A program made the translations under genes and the position numbers. Shown here piece by piece: positions 40,780 to 51,251 of a stretch of DNA of 64,000 nt (within the stretch, counting starts at the first letter, position 1; each line of letters starts with the position of its first letter). The stretch covers positions 124,001-188,000 of the forward strand of contig SRSI01000043.1 in NCBI GenBank assembly GCA_005656395.1, written 5' to 3'. The stretch comes from Strongyloides papillosus (taxonomy: Eukaryota; Nematoda; Chromadorea; Rhabditida; Strongyloididae). The notes under the pieces are model-generated. The model saw only the letters and a list, made by a program, of their open reading frames with translations, did no database searches and was not told the DNA's origin.

Positions 40780-40849
40780 ATTAATGAGAATTGAACTTAC
40801 ATAGAATTATCCACGATCCTTGCTGCTAACCACTAAACTAAGATAGTTT
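40780..40849 (-). pseudogene. degenerate tRNA-like sequence
   Basis: On the minus strand an A-box-like TTAGTTTAGTGGTTAGCA (40824-40841) is followed ~27 nt later by a B-box-like GTTCAATTCTC (40786-40796). Acceptor and anticodon stems do not pair, so it is not a functional tRNA. A tRNA pseudogene or the head of a tRNA-derived SINE is most likely. Confidence 0.4.
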
Positions 40850-41054
40850 TATTTGGTACTTATAAGATTTATTTCCTTGGACTTAAAGAAATTTTTTAAT
40901 TTATTTCAATTGTAACGTTATTATAGTACTTAAAAAAATTAACACAACTATTAGTAATAAGCTGGCTATAGAATCTTTAAAAAAAAGTGCCATATATAAG
41001 CTAATCCATAACGAAATAATTTATTTAAAACAAAAAGGCATATAACATGCAACA

Positions 41055-42013
41055 CACACAAAAAATAAAAAGGACACAGGTTTGCATAAAATGTAACAAA
41101 TTTGTCCCACCTAAAAAAATTTGAATTTTCTTAATTTGCGACTAATTTTCTCTCAACTATTTCGTATTTAAAAATTAAAACAGTAATTAGAGGATTGTTA
41201 AAATAAATTTTTATTTTTTAGTAAATTTTTTTTATTTTAAAACTTAAGTTGTTTTCTACAATAAATTTTAAAATGCAAGGTTTGAATTGAATTTTAAGTA
41301 AAATTACAAACAATTTCATAAAAAAAAACATTTTTAGTATATTACAGTACATTTTTTCTATGTTTCAATAGTTTGAGCAATTATAAATTATATTTTTATA
41401 TGAAATTTTCATATTTGATAGTCTAAATTTTTTTATAATGTCTTTAAGATCATGTTTTACAATTAAACTTATGAAAAGTTATAAATAATATAGATTTTTA
41501 TTTATAGTAAAAAAAACTTTTACATATTTTAATTTAAAATAAGACGAAAACTAAAATAATATTTTTGATTAATAATCTTTTGTGTGTTTAAATAATTATT
41601 ACTTTTCATTATTATTGTTACAAAATTTTCAAATTTCTAAACTTATTGTTGTTAATAAACTGTTTAAATTAGTGATTTTTATTTAAACATTTATAACTTC
41701 AAGCAAAATTAACTTTAATAGCGTTTTCTATAAAATAAAGAAAAAAAACAAGTTGGGATCTAAAATGAGCATAATGCCATAAAAAATATCAAAATTAAAA
41801 AAAGCCACGTTAATTTAAAAAGTCATACATATATATTTTTGTAAAAAAACGGCAAAATGTATGCGACAACCTAATATTTTGCATCGTTTTAAAATTTTTG
41901 CTGCCGCTTGATATTTAAAAAATTTGAATAATATTCAATTTTTTAAAATGGTGGGACATTTTTTTGCATTATAGATAGATTTGTCAAAATTTGTCCTTTT
42001 TATTTTTTGTGTG
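41055..42013. mobile_element. 959-bp non-coding TIR element, copy B
   Basis: Perfect 22-bp terminal inverted repeats (41055-41076 and 41992-42013; begin CACACAAAAAATAAAAAGG). The internal sequence is homologous to 22253-23182 in opposite orientation. No ORF. Non-autonomous DNA-transposon-like element. Confidence 0.75.
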
Positions 42014-42445
42014 CAGAAAAGTAAAAAAAATTATTTTTCAATCATTAATTTTCCTATTTATTACATAATTAGACTTTTTTATTCATATTCAAAATGTTTT
42101 TTAATTATTCAAACTTTGATTAATTTTTTAGTAACATTAAAAATATAAAATTTAAAATTATTACAAATGTTTTGCTAATACAAATTTTTTTTAACTTTCC
42201 TCCAATACCATTTGATATTACTGTCGTTGTAGTGGAGTCTAGTACTTTTAGTTATTGTTTTTTCGTAAAATATAATCATAGTCTTACTAAAAAAATGAAC
42301 GTTCACTTTGTCAGTTTTATTCCTTGTTAAGGAGTTAATAAAGACCATTACTAGTATAAGATATACTCATGTCTTACTAAAAAGTGCACAATTCCTTTGT
42401 TATTTTTACTCCCTGTCAAGGAATAAACAGGGGCTATCTACCGGG

Positions 42446-44051
42446 TTGATATTTTATAATTTATTACACTGAAAAAATTTTGTTACAATATTTCAATAAA
42501 TTCGACAAACATGCATAGTTTGTTAATGGTTACAAATTGAATTTAAATTCAAATTTTCTTAAATAATGCAATCATAATATTGTTACCAAAATGAATATTT
42601 CAGACTGTTTTAATAAAATATTTTACATTGTAATCAGTCAAACAAACTATAGTGTTTTGTACAACGGTTACAGACCGTTTTATTCAGAAAAACATAATGA
42701 ATAATAAAAATTATAACAGTAATGATTTTATATTAATTAAATATATATTTTATTTCAATTGTATTTTTAAGTAATGCAAATCTTAGAGTATAACTTTTTC
42801 TTTATAATATATTATTAATTACTTTATTAAAAGTCAAATTTGTGTAAACATAAAAATATTTTAACAAAAATTATTTTTTTAAAAATCAAAAAAACAACAA
42901 TAACATTTTATTTTTTTTGATTACTTTTTTCCTAATTTTTTTGGTACATTAACTAAAAAAGTTTATTTGAGTTTATGTTTGTTTTCTTTTTTTAATTTTT
43001 CTAGCTAACCTTTATAAACTAATTGATTTTTTGAGTTGTAATTTTAAATAAATTAATTGACAATTTTTTTTAATGTTGATAACGTATGATTTAAATTTTA
43101 TTTAATAACAAATGTTATATTTCATCTTTAAAAATTCCTCTTCAACTTAAACGAAAAAAAACATTTAACAAAAAAACAATATACACAAAAAAACAACAAT
43201 CTTTTTAAAATGATTTTAAAAGATAATGTAAAAAAGTAATTTATAGTAATTCGAATTATAAAAACACATTAATAAACTTTGATTTAATGTAAAATTGTAA
43301 GAATTTTTATAAAGAATATTTATCAATACATCATAGTGTCTTTGTTAATATATTTTAATTATTCGAATTATTGTAATTTATTTTTTATGTATTTTTTCAA
43401 ATCATTTCAAAAATCAAGCTTACAAAAGTTTAAAAGCATTATTTATCTCTGTTCATAACAAAAAAATAACTTTTAAATGATTTAATTATAAAAAGGGTAT
43501 AATAAGATAATATTTTAAATAAATCATACTTTTATAGTTAAATAATTATTGCTTCTCATTAATATTACCATTAAATTTCCAAATTTCTAAAATTTATATT
43601 TTCTAAACTATTTAAAAATAATTAAATGTTATTCTGAAAATCATTCATTGTATTTCGTATTATAAATATATTTTTTATTATGAATATTATGACATATTTT
43701 TTTCTAAAATTATCATTGAAATATTCAAAAACTTATAAAATATGTTGTACAGACATATATTGTAACCGAGATACAAAAAATACCTGTTTGTTCGAATTGT
43801 TACAAGTCTAATTTTTTTTACATACATACAATTTTTTATTAAATAATTTTTATGATTTGCTAATATAACATACATTTTTATTTTCTTCAAACAATATTAA
43901 TTATGTTGTAACTAAAATTTTTCAGTGTACACAGAAACAAAATAAAAAATTTTATTAAAATAAACAAAATACAAAAAAACAATCAAATAATACAAATTTA
44001 ATAAAGATATACAAAATTAATAAAATGGTCCGAATAATAATAGAATGTTCT
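42446..44051. other. AT-rich DNA without genes
   Basis: 1.6 kb of very AT-rich sequence. The one ORF in it (43687-43890, minus) is Ile/Asn/Lys/Tyr-rich and looks random. No RNA gene or element end recognised. Confidence 0.5.
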
Positions 44052-44578
44052 TCATTTTGATAGAGTGATCCAAGTTTTGATGAAAATTTTGTTTGTGTGA
44101 ACTTCCATAGTATGATCTATATTCATTTGTTTTATAGAATCAGTATAGGCATAAACATAATATTTATCTTCATCTAAACGCATCTTTTTAAGTGCCTTAT
44201 ATAACAATTCACCAAATTTATTAGAAACTTCCCTTAAACCTGATTTACTAATCCCAAAATTGTTTTCTTTAAAAGATTCTAAAATATTTATATCCTTATC
44301 TAAATTTTCATCTTTGTCAAACAAATCTTTTACAGCTATTATAGTTTTCCCAATTTCTTTTTTTATTTTTCTAGAACTACATTTTTCAATGTTAAATTGG
44401 ATGATATTAGATTTATCTATTTTTTGTTTTTTAGTAGGGGGGCTTTAAAAGAATTTTCAATTTCATTATCTGATTTAGGAAAAGTACTAACTATTTTTTG
44501 TTTTTTATTTTGTTTTTTAGAAGGAGGGGGTATAAGTAAATTTCCAATGTCACTATCTGAATCAGAGAAGGCGCTCAT
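44052..44578 (-). pseudogene. unidentified Ser/Lys-rich protein gene with a frameshift at a C6 run
   Basis: From the ATG at 44578 the frame reads an acidic Ser/Asp start (MSAFSDSDSD), then LLIPPPSKKQNKKQK, and runs to a stop near 44417. Another frame takes over at the CCCCCC run (about 44437-44442) with PTKKQKIDKSNIIQFN, and continues without stop to 44052 (..LREVSNKFGELLYKALKKMRL..). The two halves repeat the same PP(S/T)KKQ(N)KKQKI motif, which supports one gene with a 1-nt indel. Homopolymer sequencing error is possible. No family recognised. Confidence 0.45.
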
Positions 44579-45192
44579 GATAAAAGTGAATTTAAAAAGG
44601 AGATTAAAGGTATTAAAATGTAGATCTTTATAAAAGTAGCAAGAACTATTCAAAAAATTGGATAGTAGTTAATCATTAAAACGTGTGTTTTTAGTGATAA
44701 AGTGAAAGTATAATGTTAATTTATATTGAATATATAATGTATATATTCTTTTTATTATTAATTTAATAAAGACTTTATTTTACTTGGACAATCAAGTAAA
44801 TTTAAGTCTTCAAATAAATAAAAAAAATTCCAATTATCATTTTAACAAAGACTATACCTACTTGGTCAACCAAGTAAATGTAGAACTTTAAAAAAATGAC
44901 ACAAATTATTTAAATAAAATAGGTAGTAGTTAACCTCTAAAAACGTAAATTTTCAGAGATAAAATATAATTATAGTGTTAAATTTAGAATATAATGCATC
45001 TCTTAAGATCGCGAAAGTAAAAATGTGTATAATAAAAAAATTATACCTTTATATACTATAAAATCCAAGCATAAGGTTTACAAATTTGTTATGTTTTGTG
45101 TTTAAAAGTTTGTTTTAAAAAATAGAGTAAAGCAAAACTCATCCGGTTGGTAAATTTAAATGCAAAATATACAACATTAAAGATATATTAAA
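44579..45192. other. spacer with a partial local duplication
   Basis: The block near 44630-44740 (AAAGTAGCAAGAACTATTC.., TAGTAGTTAATCATTAAAACG..) recurs in diverged form near 44875-44995. A TACTTGG.CAA.CAAGTAAA motif occurs twice in between (about 44780 and 44850). No gene. Confidence 0.45.
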
Positions 45193-45303
45193 CAATTTTT
45201 ATTAATATCAATTTTTAAAAACAATTAGCCAACTTTTATTAACATCAACTTTTAAAAACAATTAGCCAACTTTTATTAATATCAACTTTTAAAAATACTT
45301 AAC
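45193..45303. repeat. 37-bp tandem repeat, three units
   Basis: Units 45193-45229, 45230-45266 and 45267-45303 (CAACTTTTATTAAYATCAAC...). They run into the 3' end of the ORF at 45310. Confidence 0.8.
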
Positions 45304-45309
45304 CAGCCT

Positions 45310-45636
45310 TTATGAGAAGTCCCTGTATTCTAACAAATTTCCATCTCCCTCTATTCTACCAGTATTCAACAAATATTGGATTTGATTGGAAGTTTCGCTA
45401 ACTAATTCGTATATTGGAACATAATGACACAAAATTATTGAAATGTTTTTTACATCTTGATAGCACTCTTCAATTTCATTAGTTTTTTTCTTATATATCT
45501 CACTCAACTTTGTAAAACAACCTCTTTCTTCAAAACCCATCATATTAGTTACAAATTTTTGTGCTATTATTTGGCATTTACTTGCAAAAAAGTCCAACTC
45601 AAAAGAATAATCCTCTTGATTAATATTATCATTCAT
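45310..45636 (-). CDS. hypothetical protein (108 aa)
   Basis: ATG-initiated ORF with balanced composition (MNDNINQEDYSFELDFFASK.., C-terminal ..GRIEGDGNLLEYRDFS), mostly helical, with no signal peptide or membrane segment. It is longer than expected for chance ORFs in this AT-rich DNA and not simply A/T codon noise. No family recognised. On the same strand as the frameshifted gene at 44052-44578, about 730 bp upstream of it. Confidence 0.45.
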   Translation of the reverse strand: MNDNINQEDYSFELDFFASKCQIIAQKFVTNMMGFEERGCFTKLSEIYKKKTNEIEECYQDVKNISIILCHYVPIYELVSETSNQIQYLLNTGRIEGDGNLLEYRDFS

Positions 45637-47080
45637 TATGACAAAATATTCTGGAAAAAAAATATTAAAAATTACCCTATAGAGATTAATTTGTTATAAA
45701 GTTATGTTTTGTGATAAAAAGTTTGTTTAAAAAAATAACCCTATAGAAATAAACATGTTAGTAATTCATTTAAAAAAACGATATTGGAAAAATAATTTGG
45801 CATTTTTCTGCATTTACTATATTAATTTACGACCATGTTTAGAGAATTTTATTTATTAGATTTTAACAATTTCAAATGGTATAATTTTTTATAACTAATA
45901 GTTGTTATGAATGTAAAGATGCGTGAATGCCCTTTTTGGATACTTCATATGATTAACGGAGAATAAATAATCTAAATGACAATTGTCAAGAAAAATAAAA
46001 TATCTATAGAAAAACGCATTTTTATTCGCAAAATATCTATAATATTAAAACGTGTAGAGTTTTAAAAAAATTACAAATTATTTTATATTAAAAAGTTTAA
46101 GAATGACTAAATAACAAATATAGATATAGTAAAAATTAGGTTTACTTGGCCTCCCTGTTTACCACTTGGTTGTACTTTTAGAGAAGAAACTACACAATGT
46201 AATTTAAAACTGATTTATTATAAAAAATTTACTTATTACAGAAATTACAAATTATCGAACTTCCAAGATTAAAATTCTACAATTCAACACAGATATTCCA
46301 TAATTATTAGTATGAATTTGAAATTTTTAATTTGTATCTCTTTATATAATAATGTAATATTCTTATAATTTATGGAGTAAATCCACACTAGTCTCATTTG
46401 GGCTACAATGTACTTATCCATATGTATGTGTGGCACTAACATCGTTAAAAAATTGAAGATACTAGTGAATTCTTTTCCACATAATCCAAAAAAATTTATT
46501 AGGGTATCCTAGGAATTTTTATATTTATGCAAGTGAGGAGGCGCGAGGATCCCAACATTGCTACAGGGAAGATTTTGGTTGATTATCTCGTATACCAATG
46601 AGGCTGATATACACAGTCCCGATAAAATAAGGAACTGTGGTAATGATGATGTCATTAGTTTGTATGATACTTTTGAGAAAATAAAATATCAATATACATT
46701 TTGTGATCTATAATTTTATCTTTAGATATGTTCAGTGAAGTCAAGAAAACTTCATGATATGGCATTGGATACTAGAACTAAGAACAGTAACATAGTGAAC
46801 TAATAAAACTCTATATCTGCAAGTTCAAGACGGAGATGATGACATTTACTGAAGAAGAACTTTCTGAGAAGTAACTTTCTATCGTTACACAACTTAATAC
46901 CATGTATACGTTTGTGGAAGATGTTTGTAATTTTTTATTTCTAATACTGAATATATTAAAGTATAAAATTTTAATTTACAAAACTTATATATATAAATAT
47001 TGGATAAAATAATAAACCACAGAAAAAAAAACAATTAAAATGTTCATCAGTAGGTAGTTGCTGGAGAAGAACAATATTTA
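45637..47080. other. intergenic DNA, boundary of accessory and core regions
   Basis: 1.4 kb without a supported gene. The part 46380-46900 is less AT-rich and may be old decayed coding sequence or a 3' UTR, but no frame is open. Confidence 0.45.
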
Positions 47081-48359
47081 TTAATTGTTAAGCATTTCCC
47101 AAACATCATCTTCAGGTGATTTAACTTTTGGTATATCTACTGGTTTTGTTGCTTTAGATTTTGATGATGATTCTGAGGAACCAAAAGATGTAACACTATC
47201 AAAGTCTAAATCTATCAAATTATCTGATGTCTTATTCTTTTTCTTTGGTTTATTTTGTTCTTTTGTAACTTTACGAGGCTTCTCACCGTCATTTGTTGGC
47301 TCTTCATTGTATTGTATGTTATCATTGTATGATGAGAAATCACTGGAATTATAGTTAAGAGAATCTTTACCAATCTCTGTACCAAAATTTTTCGATTTAT
47401 CTGGTGTTGTCAAGTCCTCATATTGACTTTTTATTGTTCCAGTAAAGTTTTGAAATGAAGTACTTTTAACGATATTAGTGATTCCTTCGAAACCTTTGCT
47501 ACCGTACTCTGTAGCTTTATTTGTTAGTGTGGCAAATGAACTACCAATTCCTGATAATAAGTCTCCTTCATTATGTTTAGATGATAACTCAGACGCCTTA
47601 GCGGAAACTTGAGCTGTTACCTCTTTAGCCATCTCTGCACCTTGGGTAGCTGCTTTTGTTAAAAAGCCCCATCCTAATGATAGAGAATTCATTGCACCTG
47701 CCAATAAGTCATCTTCCTTTTTACCACTATCTATTGTATTACCAAACCCTTGATATTTATTTGATCTATTAAAATCCGAATTGTTGTAACTATCAAAATA
47801 CTCATTACTATCACTTTGTGTGTTATTTAAACTACTAGAAGATCGAGTACTATTTAAAGTAGTAGTGCTACTTTTAGAAGCTATAATTCCCAACGTTGAT
47901 GGAACATAATTTTTAGCTGAGGAAGTATTAATATCCCATTCATCCCCATCAGCTTCTGTATTAATTTTATCCCTTAGATAAGCAGCAGCTTTAGAATTAT
48001 ATTTCTCTTGTATTGACCAATTATTTTTATAATCTGGTTGACTCATAAAAAATTCCTTGGCCTTTGTATTTCCACCAACTTTCATCTTCATTAACTCTCT
48101 ATCTTTCCATTTATCCATTGTTACACTACGTACAAAACTAAGGTGGACGCCAAGACCACGATGTTTACCTGAACAATCTAGGCATATCCAAATTCCATAA
48201 CTAACACTAACCCATTGCGGATTTGGGGCACCACACTCAAAACATGTCTAAATTTTTTGTTTATTCAACAGGTAATATAAACAAAAATATAAAACTTACA
48301 TTGTTTTCATTAAGGGGCCTTAATTCTTTCAATATTCCTCTAGTACGTGGGCTGGCCAT
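47081..48359 (-). CDS. ARFGAP1: ADP-ribosylation factor GTPase-activating protein 1
   Basis: Exon 1 48300-48359, 52-nt intron 48248-48299, exon 2 47081-48247; product 408 aa. The N-terminus [13 protein letters not shown] and the zinc finger C22-x2-C25-x16-C42-x2-C45 with the arginine finger at R50 ([20 protein letters not shown]) match animal ARFGAP1 closely. So does the following [17 protein letters not shown] and [18 protein letters not shown]. The C-terminal half is Ser/Asn-rich, with amphipathic stretches around [19 protein letters not shown] that correspond to the curvature-sensing (ALPS-type) helices. It stimulates GTP hydrolysis by Arf1 at the Golgi and drives COPI uncoating. The exon 1 assignment rests on the protein match and on a GTAAGT donor and TTTAG acceptor. 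Confidence 0.93.
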
Positions 48360-48878
48360 TTTTATTGATATTCGAATTTGTCTCTCAAATAATTATTTAA
48401 AATAAAAATTTTATCAATATTTTATATAAATGTTACTTTTAAAGATAGACTATTTAATTTGAATAAATATATGCCAGCTGGATGTTCTGTCTAACAAACA
48501 TTCTAGATAGGAGTGATATAGAAATTACTGTGGAATATTGCATATAAAATTTTTAAATGATAAATTTTTTTAATTTTAATGTAAAATTAAGTTAAAAAGA
48601 AGTAAAATAATTTAAAAATTGTAATCTTGAACTTTTTTTAAATAAGAAAATTTTACTCTCTAAATGAAATATATATTTTTGTTTAAGATAATGTTAATTA
48701 CCATTCTCAAGAACGCGATATTTTGATTACTGTATTTAAATTGAAATATTTTTTTGTAAATAATAAAATATAACATCAAAATGAGTTTCTATATTTATTT
48801 AATGAGATATAAATTATATAATTCGTGAGAAAAAACGTAGAAATGTGATAAAAAGCCTTCAAGAATCCTTGGTAACAT
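48360..48878. other. intergenic DNA upstream of ARFGAP1
   Basis: About 520 bp between the ARFGAP1 start and the tRNA. It presumably contains the ARFGAP1 promoter; no specific motif stands out. Confidence 0.4.
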
Positions 48879-48972
48879 GCTCCATTGGCGCAGTTGGTTA
48901 GCGCGTGGTACTTATAAGTTAATTCTCCACTGAGATATGCCAAGGTCGCCAGTTCGAGCCTGGCATGGAGCA
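48879..48972 (+). tRNA. tRNA-Ile (anticodon UAU) with a 20-nt intron
   Basis: Perfect 7-bp acceptor stem (GCTCCAT with ATGGAGC), D stem GCGC/GCGC, anticodon stem TGGTA/TGCCA with one G-U pair, loop CTTATAA with anticodon TAT at 48913-48915, and T arm GCCAG-TTCGAGC-CTGGC. A 20-nt intron (48917-48936) sits one base 3' of the anticodon, the canonical position; tRNA-Ile(UAU) genes carry an intron in many eukaryotes. It lies 48 bp from the stop codon of the convergent CCDC102-like gene. The minus-strand ORF across it is spurious. Confidence 0.95.
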
Positions 48973-49019
48973 AACCTTTTGTTTTTATTTGTTATTAATT
49001 GCGTATAAAATGTAAACAG

Positions 49020-49467
<448 letters not shown>

Positions 49468-49938
49468 TTAAAATAATCAAAAAAAAAGTATAGATAAGAT
49501 TTTAAGAATAGTATAATTATATATCAAATGAAAAACTTTGACTTAGTATAAAATATACTATGTCGTTATCATATCTGTTAATGTTTTTATTTGTAAAGGT
49601 ATCCTCTGATATTAGTATATGAGTGATTGTTTAAGATCAATTATCTTTATACAACTGTCATTTTAAACTACAATTAATGAGGAAAAACTTTATTCTAAAA
49701 ATATAAGAAGACATCAAATTTATTATTAAATTATTTTAAAAAGAATAAAACATGTATTGAATTTTTAATTTTTTTAATCATTGAAGTATAATTTTTATCA
49801 TTTCTTGTGTATTATAAATAATAATTATAGGTATATATATGAAAGCATATATATATACGGCAAAAGATGTTTTTTATGATAATAAAAAAAGACATCATGT
49901 AAACCAAATATTATTTTTTGTACATTCACTGTGTAACA
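49468..49938. other. AT-rich intergenic DNA
   Basis: 470 bp between the CCDC102-like start and the 3' end of the MATH-BTB gene (same strand). Nothing recognised. Confidence 0.45.
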
Positions 49939-51251
49939 TTATCCCTTATTTGTCTGACTAATTTGTATTGAATTAATGGCTGTAGTATTTACAAATCTAA
50001 AAAAAAAAATTAATAAAATATAATAGAACACATAAATAACTTGCCATTTAAATTTATCGTGGGTGTCGATGGTTCTGTGGTGCTGGATGTATTAATAGTT
50101 GATTTATCAAAATGTCTTACAATATCAGTTACAAGTTCTGGATGTTCTTTAACAACATTATTCCATCCCAAACTGTGTGTCACTTCGGTGGGACGTTGTA
50201 GAATTAATGAGACAGCATTTTTTTTCAATTTTTCTGCATTATACAGGTCAGCCAATATCAATAGTTGACATACATTCTCACATGATAAACTTTTTATTAA
50301 TGATAATTCACAATGATTACGAAGTTCAATTAATCTAAATATATATTACAACATAAAATTGTTTTTATAAAATGACATACCCATATTTATCAGCGGCAAT
50401 CATAAGATCAGCAGCTAATTCTTTTTTATTAGTTGCTATCTTACCAGAATAAATAAAAATAATTAATTCTTTAAAAACATCATATTCAATGTCTTCAATA
50501 ACAACGCTACCCTGAAATAATCATAAGATTATCATAAATTTAAAAAAAAAAAATATGATACCGATTTTGATTCACTAGTATCCTGGTGAGAAAACATAGC
50601 TTCAAAGACGGGAGACCTAGCAGCCAAAATAGCTTTATGAGTTTTAATTTCTTGTGATCCAACTTTAATAACAAAATCAGTCAGAGTTCCATCAAGAAGT
50701 TTTAAATAATCATCACACAACTGTTTTTCGCAATTACACGAAGTTGTTGTATCATCAAGGGTTGTGGTAATTGTCTCAACAGCCACATTAATTTCAACAA
50801 ATACAATAATACTGTCGTTAGGTAAAATTTGTGGAAATAATACATCACGTTTAATGTAGGCAACATAGTCAGAATGTGATGGATTGGGATGAATTCGCAT
50901 CTCAATTTCTTTACCTTCGTTATTTTTTAGTGTGAAACGTGATCTAAATCCAATTTTATTTTTACTTCCATTATTTAATACCCGATTCAAACATAGAAAT
51001 ACAAAATCTTTGTTATTTTCACCGTTACCTTTTGGGTAGATTTTAATACTCCATTGAAGGTGTTCCTTTCCATGAGGGAGGTAAACGAAATTTTCTAGGT
51101 ACTCCTGATAACAATGTGAAAAGTTTTTAACTGTCCATGAATGGGTTATATTTTCAACACGAATCTCAGTTTGAGAAGCATTTGTTGTATGGATTATCGG
51201 AGTTGTTGTAGAGGATGTAGTCAAGGGAATCTCACCTTGAGATGGCTCCAT
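49939..51251 (-). CDS. MATH-BTB CUL3 adaptor, SPOP/MEL-26-like (390 aa)
   Basis: Four exons: 50562-51251, 50381-50511, 50041-50334 and 49939-49996, with introns of 50, 46 and 44 nt. The last exon is the least certain. A MATH domain lies at about 33-165 (HSWTVKNFSHCYQEY.., IKIYPKG). A BTB domain spans about 185-290 (LTDFVIKVGSQEIKTHKAIL, AARSPVFEAMF, then IFIYSGKI..LLAADKYG-type sequence). A BACK-like helical part follows (SLSCENVCQLLILADLY..). SPOP-type proteins recruit substrates through MATH and bind cullin-3 through BTB, acting as ubiquitin-ligase adaptors. Length is close to C. elegans MEL-26 (about 395 aa) and human SPOP (374 aa). The Ser/Thr-rich first 30 residues are not conserved. Reading through the last intron would instead end the protein with LFMCSIIFY. 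Confidence 0.87.

Larger units (their letters stand above)
40456..42445. mobile_element. possible ~2-kb TIR element with a nested element
   Basis: CCCGGTAG at 40456-40463 is matched by CTACCGGG at 42438-42445. Just inside both ends lie similar CCTTG..AAGG-type hairpin blocks (40487-40577 and 42325-42425). The TIR element at 41055-42013 would be nested inside. The terminal repeat is only 8 bp and no target duplication is obvious. Confidence 0.4.

Noticed and set aside
48776..48973. 65-aa ORF over the tRNA gene
   Set aside because: Entirely explained by the antisense of the tRNA and flanking AT-rich DNA.
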